A stretch of DNA of 64,000 nt from Anaerolineae bacterium (GTDB lineage: Bacteria > Chloroflexota > Anaerolineae > Aggregatilineales > JAFGMM01): NCBI GenBank assembly GCA_027494055.1, contig JAOSJO010000012.1, positions 124,001 to 188,000 on the forward strand. Direction: 5' to 3'. The notes under the pieces were generated by a model. That model searched no databases, was not told the DNA's origin, and worked only from the letters and a program-made list of their open reading frames with translations. The position numbers and the translations under genes were made by a program. Below are positions 38,008-46,837 of the stretch, piece after piece. Each line of letters opens with the position of its first letter. Position 1 is the first letter of the stretch.

Positions 38008-38925
38008 AACAGGTCGTGATCCTGAGCGGCAAGGGCGGCGCAGGGAAGACGACGGTGGCGGCGGCGTTTGCGCACCTGGCCGCGCAAGACCCGGCCACGC
38101 GCGCGGTGCTGGTTGACGCCGACGTGGACGCCTCGAACCTGGAGCTTGTCCTGGCCCCCAGGGTGATGGCGACGCACGACTTCGTGGGCGGGCAGGTCGC
38201 GGTCATCGACGCGGCGCTGTGCGCGGGATGCGGATCGTGCGCCGAGGTGTGCCGCTTCGACGCGATCCTGGAGGTTGGCAGTCGCTACCACGTCGATGAG
38301 GTTGCCTGCGAGGGCTGCGCTGCGTGCGCGACGCAGTGCCCTAACGACGCAATCCACATGGAGCCGCAGGTCGCCGGGCGCTGGTTCCAGTCGGAGAGCC
38401 GATACGGGCCGCTGTTCCACCGCCGCGCTGCGCCCCGGCCAGGAGAACTCCGGCAAGCTGGTGACGCTGGTCCGGCAGCAGGCGCATTCCTGGGCGGCAG
38501 GCGAAGGCCGCCCCCTGCTGCTCATCGATGGACCTCCGGGCATCGGCTGCCCGGTGATCGCTGCCATCACCGGTGTGGACCTGGCCGTCATCGTGGCCGA
38601 GCCAAGCGCCGCCGGCATCCACGACCTGGCGCGCGCCCTCCAGACCACGCGGCATTTCGGCATTCCCGCCCTCGTGTGCCTCAACAAAGCCGGCCTGTAC
38701 CCGGAAGGCGAGGCCGAGATCGCGGACTTCTGCGACGGCAACGACGTGCGCCTGATCGCGCACGTGCCGTTTGACGCCGCCGTGATCGAGGCGATGGTGC
38801 AGGGCAAGCCGGTGACCGCATCCGACCCTGAGGGACCGGTGAGCCGGGCGCTCCGCCCGGCATGGGGGGCGGTCCGCGACGCGCTGGATCGACGTGACAG
38901 AAGACGCCTTGTCGTGATAGGATGA
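38004..38925 (+). CDS. MinD-family ATPase with inserted ferredoxin domain (2), one frameshift
   Basis: Overlaps the previous gene by four bases (ATGA). Walker A 'LSGKGGAGKTTVAAAFAHLA'. Both ferredoxin motifs are complete ('LCAGCGSCAEVCRFDAI', 'ACEGCAACATQCPNDAI'), unlike the first copy. The frame breaks near 38425 and resumes as 'GQENSGKLVTLVRQQAHSWA', with 'LLIDGPPGIGCPVIAAITGV' further on. About 306 residues when joined. The two paralogues probably act as a heterodimer, as their adjacent coupled genes imply. Confidence 0.87.
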
Positions 38926-39033
38926 AAGCGTGGGCTGCGCCGGGGTCGCGAGGGCCCGCGGCCTTGCTGCGCGCCCTGGGTGCGCCCTGTCACGATGTAT
39001 TCTGAGACGATACTGCTGATGTAAGGAACGGGC

Positions 39034-40401
39034 ATGATCCAAAAGTGCGCTTTGAGTCTGGCGCTTCTGACCATCCTGTTTGCCGCCGTCCTGACCGCCA
39101 GCGCCCAGGCGCAGCCGGTGGTCTTTGCGGTGCTGTTCTACTCGCCAAGCTGTGGGCACTGCCACCATGTCATCGCGGAGACCCTGCCCGCGCTGCAGGC
39201 GGAGTTCGGCGCTGCGTTCAAGGTGATGCTTGTGGACGTGTCGGCTCCAGGCGGCGGCGATATGCTCTTCGGGGCGTGTGCGGCGTTCAACGTGCCGGAT
39301 AATCGCTGCGGCTACGTCCCAACACTGGTGATTGGCTCGACGGTGTTGATCGGGAGCGGCGACATCCCCGCGCAGTTGCCGACCTTGGTCCGCGAGGGAC
39401 TGGAGGCGGGCGGCCTCGGTCTGCCGGCGATTCCCGGCCTGCGCGAGGCCTATGAGGCCGCAGAGGCCGTGAGGATGGCGACGCAGAGCGCATTCGAGAC
39501 GGAAACCGCTCCCGCCGAGGCCTTCGGCGAACCTGCGGAGCCGTTGCCCACGATTGAGGAGCCGGTTGTCGCGCCCGTTGTCGAAGCGCCTTCCTGGCAG
39601 GAGCGCTTCGCGCGGGATCCGCTCGCCAACGGGATCGCGGTTGTCGTTCTGGGGATTCTCACCGCCAGCATCGTGGCGCAGCTTGTCAACGGCGTGCGCC
39701 AGCTCGCCCGGGACAGCCACCCCGGTGGGCGGGCTGGGCGCGCAGAGTGGGCCGCGACGCTAGGCGTCGCCGCCCTGGGCACGCTCATCGCCGCCTCGCT
39801 CGTGCTTGAGCAACAGGGTCTCACCCTCCCGACCGTGCTGGCGGCAATTGTAGCCCTCATCCTGGCGACGGCTGCCGCGGTCATCTGGCTCGCCGGCGGC
39901 AGACCTGGCGCGGGTGGGGTAGTTTACCCGGCATGGCTGCTGCCGCTCGTGGTGGTTTCGGGGCTGCTCGTGGCGGGCTACATGGCCTACGTGGAGGTGA
40001 CGCAGACCGACGCCGTTTGCGGCGCGGTGGGCGACTGCAACACGGTGCAGCAAAGCGCCTATGCGAAGCTGGTGGGCATCCTGCCCATTGGCGTCTTCGG
40101 CGTCATCGGCTACCTGATGATCCTGGGTGCATGGCGCATCAGCCAGAGTCCGAACCCACAGGCGGCGCGCCTGGGGCGGGCCGGCCTTCTGGCGCTGGCA
40201 TTGTTCGGCGTGGCTTTCTCCACGTACCTGACATTCCTGGAACCGTTCGTGATCGGCGCGACCTGCGCCTGGTGCCTGACCTCGGCCATGCAGATGGCGC
40301 TTATCCTCTGGCTGCAAGCGGCCCCCGGCTGGGCAGCCGTCAGCCGCCTGCTCGAAAAGCCGGCGCGCTGGCAATTTCGACCCAACCAGCCGGACTGGTA
40401 G
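39034..40401 (+). CDS. Thioredoxin-like domain fused to vitamin K epoxide reductase (VKOR)
   Basis: Intact, 455 residues. Parts in order: signal peptide (1-27), a thioredoxin-like domain with 'YSPSCGHCHHVI' (Cys40/Cys43), a Pro/Glu-rich linker, membrane helices from about residue 200, then a VKOR domain. The VKOR domain has 'DAVCGAVGDCNTVQQSAYAK' and the quinone-site pair in 'GATCAWCLTSAMQ'. It should make disulfides in exported proteins and pass electrons to quinone. The common bacterial fusion has VKOR first and thioredoxin last; here the order is reversed and the thioredoxin domain is kept outside by the signal peptide. A promoter is not obvious. Confidence 0.88.
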   Translation: MIQKCALSLALLTILFAAVLTASAQAQPVVFAVLFYSPSCGHCHHVIAETLPALQAEFGAAFKVMLVDVSAPGGGDMLFGACAAFNVPDNRCGYVPTLVIGSTVLIGSGDIPAQLPTLVREGLEAGGLGLPAIPGLREAYEAAEAVRMATQSAFETETAPAEAFGEPAEPLPTIEEPVVAPVVEAPSWQERFARDPLANGIAVVVLGILTASIVAQLVNGVRQLARDSHPGGRAGRAEWAATLGVAALGTLIAASLVLEQQGLTLPTVLAAIVALILATAAAVIWLAGGRPGAGGVVYPAWLLPLVVVSGLLVAGYMAYVEVTQTDAVCGAVGDCNTVQQSAYAKLVGILPIGVFGVIGYLMILGAWRISQSPNPQAARLGRAGLLALALFGVAFSTYLTFLEPFVIGATCAWCLTSAMQMALILWLQAAPGWAAVSRLLEKPARWQFRPNQPDW

Positions 40402-40420
40402 GGCAATCCGCCTTTACCGG

Positions 40421-40467
40421 TTGTCCTCCGCCCGCCAACGCGCTATACTTATTGCAAATATTTGCAA
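40421..40467 (+). promoter_or_regulatory. cooT promoter with perfect palindromic operator
   Basis: TTGTCC (40421-40426), 17 bases, TATACT (40444-40449). The perfect 16-base palindrome TTGCAAATATTTGCAA (40452-40467) covers the expected start of transcription, so a repressor there would shut off cooT-cooC. The sequence suits a metal- or redox-sensing dimer; no such regulator is adjacent. Confidence 0.72.
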
Positions 40468-40488
40468 CAGCGAGAAAGGGCACAACAC

Positions 40489-40755
40489 ATGTGCCAGGTG
40501 AATGTCTATCTCCTCAAAGCCGACCAGAGCCGCGAAATGGTCGCGCGCCAGGTCGCCAGCCTGTACCAGGATGGCGGTGACGTTATCCTTACCGACACGC
40601 GCGGGCAGCAGACCCGGATGCCGGGGATGATCCTCGGCGCGGACCTGCTGCGCGCGGTGGTGTTTATCGGTCCCTCGGCGCTGGTCAACTCCACCGTCGC
40701 CGACGCGCCGGAGACCGGCCAGGCAGAAACAGAGCGCCCGGAGGGTCAACGATGA
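40489..40755 (+). CDS. cooT: CooT-like nickel-binding protein
   Basis: The ATG at 40489 is chosen because CooT proteins begin with Met-Cys; the product starts 'MCQVNVYLLKADQSREMVAR'. The N-terminal Cys2 is the nickel ligand in the family, where the protein is a small homodimer helping nickel delivery to carbon monoxide dehydrogenase. The 88 residues include an Ala/Glu-rich tail beyond the usual 60-70 residue domain. The stop overlaps the CooC start (ATGA). A palindromic operator covers its promoter. Confidence 0.82.
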   Translation: MCQVNVYLLKADQSREMVARQVASLYQDGGDVILTDTRGQQTRMPGMILGADLLRAVVFIGPSALVNSTVADAPETGQAETERPEGQR

Positions 40756-41535
40756 AACTTGCCGTCACCGGAAAGGGCGGCGTGGGCAAGACCACGCTCG
40801 CCGCCACGCTCGCCCGCCTCTACGCCGCCGAGGGGAGCGCCGTCTACGCCATCGACGCCGACCCCTCCTCAAACCTGGCGCTGGCGCTGGGCTTCCCGCC
40901 TGCGCTCGCCGCACGCATCACACCCATCTCGCAACTCAAACCGCTGCTCGAAGAACGCGCTGCCGATGCGCCGGTGCGCTTCGTGGACGGCGCGCTCCAA
41001 ATCATGCCGGAGGTGGGCGACCTGTCGGACGAATACGCCGTGGCGCACAACGGCGTCCGCCTGCTGAAGATGGGCACGATCCCGGCAGGCGGCAGCGGGT
41101 GCGCGTGCGCGATCAACAGCGCCACGCGCGCGCTGCTCCACCACCTGCTGCTTGAGGAAGGCGACGTGCTGCTCATGGACATGGTGGCCGGCGTGGAGCA
41201 CCTGGGCCGCGCCACCGCCGACGCGGTGGACGCGCTCCTCGTCGTGGTGGAGCCGGGGCGCGCCAGCCTGGAGGTGGCGCGCGACATCCGCCAGCTTGCC
41301 GCCGACATCAACCTGACGCGCGTCTACGCGGTGGCGAACCGCGTCCGGGACGACGCCGAGCGCGACGCCGTCCGCGGCGCGGCTGGAGGGCATCCCTCTG
41401 CTGGGCGTGCTGCGCTACGACCCGGCGGTGATCGCGGCGGACCTGGACGGGGTCACGCCATACGACGCCGGCCTCCCCCTGGTCGACGAAGTGCGCGCGG
41501 TGCGCGCGCAGTTGGCGGCGCGCCTGCCCCTGTAG
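40752..41535 (+). CDS. cooC: CooC-like nickel-insertion ATPase, one frameshift
   Basis: Starts in the ATGA overlap with cooT. Walker A 'VTGKGGVGKTTLAATLARLY', 'YAIDADPSSNLALALG' and the nucleotide-binding region 'VLLMDMVAGVEHLGRATADA' match CooC. The family Cys-x-Cys nickel site is present in 'GGSGCACAINS'. A break near 41378 hides the true end ('LLGVLRYDPAVIAADLDGVT'), which stops at 41535; the ORF-track end at 41570 is out of frame. About 261 residues. It matures Ni-Fe CO dehydrogenase or acetyl-CoA synthase, neither of which is in this window. Confidence 0.85.
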
Positions 41536-41613
41536 GCCGGAACGAACATATACCGTGTATTCCTCTCTAACCCCGCGACTGAGGGTAGCCACACGATAAC
41601 CTGGTCGAGATTG

Positions 41614-41646
41614 CCTGTAGGGCAAGGCGTGCCTTGCCCCTACAGG
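41614..41646. repeat. Hairpin in the cooC-hydroxylase gap
   Basis: CCTGTAGGGCAAGGC pairs with GCCTTGCCCCTACAGG with one bulged C. A second inverted pair, ATATGGCGG/CCGCCAGAT, follows at about 41673-41693. Both stems recall the hairpins of the repeats at 55220 and 62913, and the first may also end cooC transcription. The rest of the 306-base gap holds no gene. Confidence 0.6.
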
Positions 41647-41841
41647 TGGGTTTCCATTTCAGGGAGGCCCGACATATGGCGGTCTCCGCCAGATCGTCTT
41701 GACCACGCTGTTTTGTTGTCGTTCAATCCTTCGCCAGACAGCCCGGCATCGCTGTGCCCGGCGGTACTGGACAAACGCGACTGGTATTCTCTAAAAAACT
41801 TGCTACAATCAGCAGCATATCACTTTTGATCGGAGGGATGT

Positions 41842-42489
41842 ATGCGCACCCTACCCATAGATACCAGCCGCGAACCCGAGTCGGTCCGCCTGTTCGAGTC
41901 TGACTTTCTCGAAGCGTTCACCCACATCACCCCGGCGACGATTGTCGTGGTGTGGGCGCCGGTAGCGGTGATCCTGCTGGCGCACGCAGTGCTGAACGTA
42001 TCCGGTCCGGGCTTCCCGTTTTACATCCCGTTGGGTGTGGCCCTCGGCGTGTTCCTGTGGACGTTCACCGAATACCTCCTGCATCGCTACTTATTCCACT
42101 ACGAGCCGCGCACGCCGCGCCAGGAGAAAATCTTCTTCCTGTTCCATGGCGTACACCACATGCAGCCGCAAGACAAGACGCGCCTCGTGATGCCGCTGCC
42201 GGTGAGCATCCCGCTGGCGTTGCTCTTCTACGGGATGTTTCACCTGGTTCTGGCTGTGCTGCTAGGCGCCCCGCAGTGGGTGAACCCAACCATGGTCGGG
42301 TTCGTGATCGGCTACCTGATCTACGACCTGACCCACTACGCGACCCACCACCTCCCGATGCGATCCAGGTACGGCAAGTTCCTGAAGCGCCACCACATGA
42401 TTCACCACTACAAGAACCCGGATGCTTACTTCGGGGTCAGTTCAGCGTTCTGGGATCGGGTCTTCGGCACGCTGGGCAGAGAAAAGTAG
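41842..42489 (+). CDS. Fatty acid hydroxylase-superfamily membrane protein
   Basis: Intact, 215 residues, ATG preceded by GGAGGGAT. Four predicted membrane helices and the diiron histidine clusters of the sterol desaturase/fatty acid hydroxylase family: 'HRYLFHYE', 'FHGVHHMQPQDKTRLV', 'THYATHHLP' and 'HHMIHHYKNPDAYFGVSSAF'. The pattern most resembles 2-hydroxylases of fatty acids or sphingolipids (FA2H/Scs7 type). It uses oxygen, which suggests that the organism meets some oxygen. No lipid gene is adjacent. Function at the membrane is well supported; the substrate is inferred. Confidence 0.88.
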   Translation: MRTLPIDTSREPESVRLFESDFLEAFTHITPATIVVVWAPVAVILLAHAVLNVSGPGFPFYIPLGVALGVFLWTFTEYLLHRYLFHYEPRTPRQEKIFFLFHGVHHMQPQDKTRLVMPLPVSIPLALLFYGMFHLVLAVLLGAPQWVNPTMVGFVIGYLIYDLTHYATHHLPMRSRYGKFLKRHHMIHHYKNPDAYFGVSSAFWDRVFGTLGREK

Positions 42490-42566
42490 CGTCAGACGCG
42501 CCGAAAGGCGCTTCGAAAGCCGCAACGACGCCGGCCGGAATGCCATTCCCTGACCACAACAGGGGA

Positions 42567-42752
42567 TCACGTCCGGTACAGATCCACCCGCGTGAGCGGT
42601 AGCTCAGCGGCGTCGTTGCGGCTCTTTGACAACAACACCTGAAACACGTCCGTCCCCCAATCTCGAAACCGAGCGCCAAAAGAGGCGTGCATCGCCCTCA
42701 CCGCACGATCCTGAACGCTGGCATCGGGCTGCTGCGCGTGCGCCGCATTCAT
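42567..42752 (-). CDS. Hypothetical 61-residue protein
   Basis: Short open frame with a good ribosome site (GGAGGTGGAGCG before ATG). The peptide 'FGARFRDWGTDVFQVLLSKS' reads like real protein rather than a shadow, because no gene lies on the other strand here. I do not recognise it. It could also be a remnant of a larger gene. The rest of 42490-43024 shows only a weak promoter. Confidence 0.3.
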   Translation of the reverse strand: MNAAHAQQPDASVQDRAVRAMHASFGARFRDWGTDVFQVLLSKSRNDAAELPLTRVDLYRT

Positions 42753-42895
42753 CGCTCCACCTCCGCAAACAGAACACGGGGTTGTGCACGGCAGTGTCAG
42801 TCTATGACAGAGCGCGCCGGTTGGCTGGCCTCTGGCAAGCGCAGAGTCAAGGGCGCGTTAAGGCGCGCCGCGCATCGATAGAATTGGCGTGGCAT

Positions 42896-42923
42896 TTGCA
42901 ATCGCAGCGAATTGATGTACACT
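42896..42923 (+). promoter_or_regulatory. Possible promoter for the V4R gene
   Basis: TTGCAA (42896-42901), 16 bases, TACACT (42918-42923), about 100 bases before the ATG at 43025. Confidence 0.45.
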
Positions 42924-43024
42924 GTGCAAGTGGGTTGGGAAAAACTGGAGACTTTTCATCAACGACCAACGACTGACCTAGCAGGCGTGACGCCCCCAGA
43001 CCGACCACTACAGGAGAAAGCAGC

Positions 43025-43677
43025 ATGCCAGAAGTCGTCATGTCAGGCTTGTACTACCCGAACAAGTTTGCCCTTATTACGTTCAAAGCTATGGAAGAAG
43101 TAATGGGCAAAAACGGCCTGAACGCGGTCCTGAACCTGGCCGGCCTCGCCAAATACATCAACGCTTACCCGCCCGACAACCTCGACAAAGAGTTCGACCT
43201 TGCCTACTATACGGCGCTGCAAGTGTCGCTCGAAGACATGTACGGGCGTCGTGGCGGGCGCGGCCTCTCGCTGCGCGCTGGCCGCACCCTCTTCGCGGAC
43301 GCGCTCAAGAGCTTCGGCGCGATGGCCGGCGTGGGCGACCTGGCGTTCAAAGTGCTGCCTCTTCAAGCCAAGCTCAAGGTCGGGTTGCCGGCGGTCGCCG
43401 GCATCTTCCGGCAGTTCAGCGACCAGGTCAGCTTCGTGCATGACGAAGGCGACCGCTACGTGTACACCTATGAGATCGTCGATGGCGTGCGCACCTGCCC
43501 GATGTGCGCGCCCAACCGCGTCGCAGAGCGCCCGGTGTGTCACATCGGCCAGGGCTTGTTGCAGGAAAGCCTGCGTTGGGTCAGCGGGGGCACGAGTTCA
43601 AAGTTGACCTTGCGACGTGTATCGCGTGCGGCGACGACAAAGGGCGCACGGTGATCTACAAGGACCCGATCACCTGA
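43025..43677 (+). CDS. V4R (4-vinyl reductase) domain, hydrocarbon-binding type protein, one frameshift
   Basis: ATG 43025 after GGAGAAAG. The N-terminal helices ('KAMEEVMGKNGLNAVLNLAG') and later 'DRYVYTYEIVDGVRTCPMCA' match V4R-domain proteins, which bind small hydrophobic ligands. The Cys-rich end includes 'CPMCAPNR' and 'VCHIGQG'. After a break near 43590 it continues 'FKVDLATCIACGDDKGRTVI', with stop at 43677. The clustered cysteines could hold zinc or iron. About 217 residues. No partner gene is adjacent, so it may be a sensor of unknown ligand. Confidence 0.75.
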
Positions 43678-43783
43678 GGCGCTTCAGGTGCGAGCACAGC
43701 TTGCCCCCTCGCCACGGCTCCGGCAATGTGTGGCTTTCCCTGAACACTCAAACGCACAGGCCATCTCTATCACAGGTGGCTTT

Positions 43784-43849
43784 GTGTCATATGACACGCG
43801 CACTTTGTGACTTGTGCCGTTGAGCACGGTAATTTCTCAATGGTAGACT
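43784..43849 (+). promoter_or_regulatory. Palindrome and promoter before the BMP operon
   Basis: Perfect 14-base palindrome GTGTCATATGACAC (43784-43797), then TTGAGC (43820-43825), 18 bases and TAGACT (43844-43849). A small stem GACGCC/GGCGTC lies in the leader at 43921-43936. The palindrome sits where an activator would bind. Confidence 0.5.
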
Positions 43850-43984
43850 GGTTAGTGTTGGGCACACGGTCCAGGCAAGGAGGAGCGTATCGATAGAAAG
43901 CAGTCAGTTTCACGCTGCGTGACGCCTGGGGGCGTCCCTTTCGCCCGCTCGACAGAGAATTCGCTTCATCAGGAGGAGGCCTAG

Positions 43985-45205
43985 ATGAAAACCTGGCGAC
44001 GCTTAACGGTGCTGTGCGTGCTGGCCGCGATGCTAATCGGCACGGGCGTGGCCGCCGCACAACAAGATGAATTCGTGTTCGGTCTGGTGCTGGTCGGGCC
44101 GAAAGACGACCACGGCTGGAGCGAGGCGCACTATGCCGCCGGCGAGTACGTCATGGAGAATATCCCCGGCACGCGCATGGTGGTCTTTGAAAGTCTGAAC
44201 CCCGCCGATGCGCCCGAAACCACGCTGGAGCAGGTCGTCGATTCGATGGTCGCCGAGGGCGCGAAGCTGATCTTCACCACCTCGGATGCCTTTGAGCTGG
44301 ATACGCCGCCGGTGGCCGAGAAGTACCCCGACGTGGTGTTCATCAACATCTCCGGCAGCAACGTCCTTGAGGGCGAAGCGCCCGACAACCTGGGCAACAT
44401 CATGGGCGAGATGGAATGGGGCAAGGAGATCGCCGGGTGCGCGGCGGCGCTCGCCACCCAGACCGGCAAGATCGGCTATCTCGGCCCGCTGATCAACTTC
44501 GAGACCCGCCGCCTGGCCGCGTCGGCCTATCTGGGCGCGAAGTACTGTTATGAGACCTACGCCGGCAAAGACCCCGCCGAACTGGAATTCACCGTCACCT
44601 GGATCGGCTTCTGGTTCAACATCCCCGGCGTCACCCTCAACCCGACCGACGAGGTGAACCGTTTCTTTGACGCCGGCGTGGACGTGGTGATCTCCGGCAT
44701 CGACACCACCGAGGCCATCGTCGAGGCGGGTCGCCGCGCCGAAGAGGGCGAGGTGGTCTGGGCCATCCCCTACGACTACGTAGGTTCCTGCGCCGAAGCG
44801 CCCGAAATCTGCCTGGGCGTGCCCTTCTTCAACTGGGGGCCGGCCTACATCCAGACCGTCCAGGCGGTGATGGACGGCACGTGGGAGCAAAGCTGGGACT
44901 GGAACCCGCCGGACTGGGAAGACCTGAACAACCCAGACACGACCGCAGCGGGTTATGTCTACGGTGACGGCCTGACCGACGAGCAGATGGCGACGTTGGA
45001 TGAGTTCATCGCTATGCTCGCCGAGGTGGCGGCTGAGGGCAACTTCGCGCTCTGGCAAGGCCCGCTGGCTCTGCAAGATGGCACCATCATCGCGGAAGAG
45101 GGCGAGTGGGTGGATCCCATCGGCACGAAGGAAGGCGACCCGGTCGGCATCTGGTACCTGCCGCAACTGCTCGAAGGGATGCAGGGCGCCAGCACGAGCG
45201 AGTAA
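43985..45205 (+). CDS. BMP-family ABC substrate-binding protein (PnrA/Med type)
   Basis: Intact, 406 residues, strong ribosome site AGGAGGAGG. Sec signal 'LTVLCVLAAMLIGTGVAAAQ' without a lipobox Cys. The mature protein shows the BMP pattern: 'FGLVLVGPKDDHGWSEAHYA', 'VFINISGSNVLEGEAPDNLG' and 'RFFDAGVDVVISGIDTTEAI'. Proteins of this family bind nucleosides such as guanosine, inosine and cytidine. The downstream ATPase and two permeases are of the matching nucleoside-importer type. A strong hairpin separates it from them. Confidence 0.92.
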   Translation: MKTWRRLTVLCVLAAMLIGTGVAAAQQDEFVFGLVLVGPKDDHGWSEAHYAAGEYVMENIPGTRMVVFESLNPADAPETTLEQVVDSMVAEGAKLIFTTSDAFELDTPPVAEKYPDVVFINISGSNVLEGEAPDNLGNIMGEMEWGKEIAGCAAALATQTGKIGYLGPLINFETRRLAASAYLGAKYCYETYAGKDPAELEFTVTWIGFWFNIPGVTLNPTDEVNRFFDAGVDVVISGIDTTEAIVEAGRRAEEGEVVWAIPYDYVGSCAEAPEICLGVPFFNWGPAYIQTVQAVMDGTWEQSWDWNPPDWEDLNNPDTTAAGYVYGDGLTDEQMATLDEFIAMLAEVAAEGNFALWQGPLALQDGTIIAEEGEWVDPIGTKEGDPVGIWYLPQLLEGMQGASTSE

Positions 45206-45225
45206 CGTTGATCTAACGTACCATA

Positions 45226-45260
45226 GGGGCAAGGGCGAACTTACTTCGCGCCCTTGCCCC
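45226..45260 (+). terminator. Intercistronic hairpin after the BMP binding-protein gene
   Basis: GGGGCAAGGGCG (45226-45237) pairs perfectly with CGCCCTTGCCCC (45249-45260) around an 11-base loop. It is the fourth example in this window of a strong stem between a binding-protein gene and its transporter genes. Confidence 0.72.
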
Positions 45261-45330
45261 GCCTGTTGCCCGGTCACCGTTCTTGATACAATTACCCCTA
45301 TCAATCCAGGCCGCAAAAAGGCCCGCACCC

Positions 45331-46837
45331 ATGCGCGTGGACCTGCACCACATCCACAAACGGTTTGGCCCCGTACACGCCAACAATGATGTCACCCTCA
45401 GCTTCGAGGGCGGGCGCATCCACGCGCTGCTCGGCGAGAACGGCGCAGGCAAGAGCACGCTGATGAAGATTCTGTCCGGCTTCTACACCGCCGATAGCGG
45501 CCAGATCGTGCTCGACGGCGCACCGGCGCACTATGACACGCCCGCTGGCGCGATTGCGCACGGCGTCGGCATGTTGCATCAGGACCCGCTCGACTTCGCG
45601 CCGTTCTCGGCGCTGGAGAACTTCATCTACGGGCAGGCGGGCGGCGTCGCCCAGAGCCGGCGCGCGGCGCGCGCCGCGTTCGACGCGCTTGCCGCCCGCC
45701 TCGGCTTCGATCTTGACCCGGACGCCTACATCGACGCGATGACCATCGGCCAGCGCCAGCAGTTGGAAATCCTGCGCCTGATGAGCCTGGGCGTGCGCGT
45801 CCTCATCCTCGACGAGCCAACGACCGGCATCTCCGCCGAGCAGAAGGCCGTGCTATTCGACACGCTGCGCCGTCTCGCCGGCGAGGAGGGGATGAACATC
45901 ATTTTCGTCTCGCACAAGCTCGAAGAGGTCGAGGAACTGTGCAACGACGTCGCGGTGCTGCGCCAGGGCCGGCTGGTGGGCGTGCGCGAGATGCCGTGTG
46001 CGACAGTGGAGATGGTCGCGATGATGTTCGGCCAGGCGCTGGCCCGCACTCCCCGCCCCCCCGCGATCCTCGGCGACCCGGTCTTGCAGACACAGGGCCT
46101 GACCGTGCGGGCCACGCGCCTCGCGCTGGAGGGGCTGAACCTCACCGTGCGGGAGGGCGAGGTCGTCGGGCTGGCGGGCCTCGATGGGAGCGGCCAGGCG
46201 CTCCTGATGGGCGCGTGCGCCGGCCTGCGCAAGCCCGACGCCGGGCGCGTCCTGATTGACGGAAAGGACCTCACCCGCCGGGGCTACCACGCCTTTGCAG
46301 CCAGCGGCGTGGCCTATGCCTCGGCCGGCCGGCTGGAGGAGGGGTTGGTCGGCGGGCTGACGCTCGCCGAGCACTTTGCGCTGGCAGACGCCGAGCCGCG
46401 CCGGTGGCTCGATTGGGAAGCGGATCGACGCCACGACGCAGGAACGGATCGCGCAGTTCAACATCAAGGGGCGCGCGGCGGACGACGCGCGGAGCCTCTC
46501 CGGCGGCAACCAGCAGCGCCTGCTGCTTGCGCTCATGCCGCCGAACCTGCGCCTGCTCCTGCTTGAGCACCCCACGCGCGGCCTCGATGTCGAAAGCGCC
46601 GCGTGGGTGTGGAGCCGGCTGCTCGCGCGGCGCGCGGACGGCACGGCGATCATGTTCATCTCCGCCGACCTGGACGAGATCGTTGAATACAGCGACCGCA
46701 TCCTCGTCTTCTTCGCCGGCAGGGTGACGGAGATCACCGACCCCGCTGCCACGTCCGTCGAAGCGCTTGGCTATCTGATCGGCGGCAAGGAGGTCGCAGC
46801 GCAGGGTGCGCCACACGAAGGGCAGGCGGCGGGATGA
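45331..46837 (+). CDS. Double ABC ATPase of the BMP/nucleoside importer, one frameshift
   Basis: The ATG at 45331 is preferred over the ORF start. Two ATPase halves of the RbsA/YufO kind. The first has 'LLGENGAGKSTLMKILSGFY', 'TIGQRQQLEILRLMSLG' and 'VLILDEPTTGIS'. The second has a degenerate P-loop ('GLDGSGQALLMGACAGL') lacking the GKS/T, as is usual for this subfamily, then 'LSGGNQQRLLLALM'. The frame breaks near 46430 ('gggaagcgga'), inside the second half. Joined length is about 502 residues. It couples to the two permeases that follow, with an ATGA overlap. Confidence 0.9.

Noticed and set aside
34501-38925. Nitrogen-fixation cluster
   Set aside because: NifX-like domains alone do not imply nitrogenase; no nifH, nifD, nifK, nifE, nifN or nifB radical-SAM gene is present.
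38341-39720. 459-residue minus-strand ORF
   Set aside because: Shadow of MinD copy 2 and the thioredoxin-VKOR gene.
42590-42680. tRNA-like 'GGTAGCTCAG' stretch
   Set aside because: No acceptor, anticodon or T-arm pairing could be built around it.
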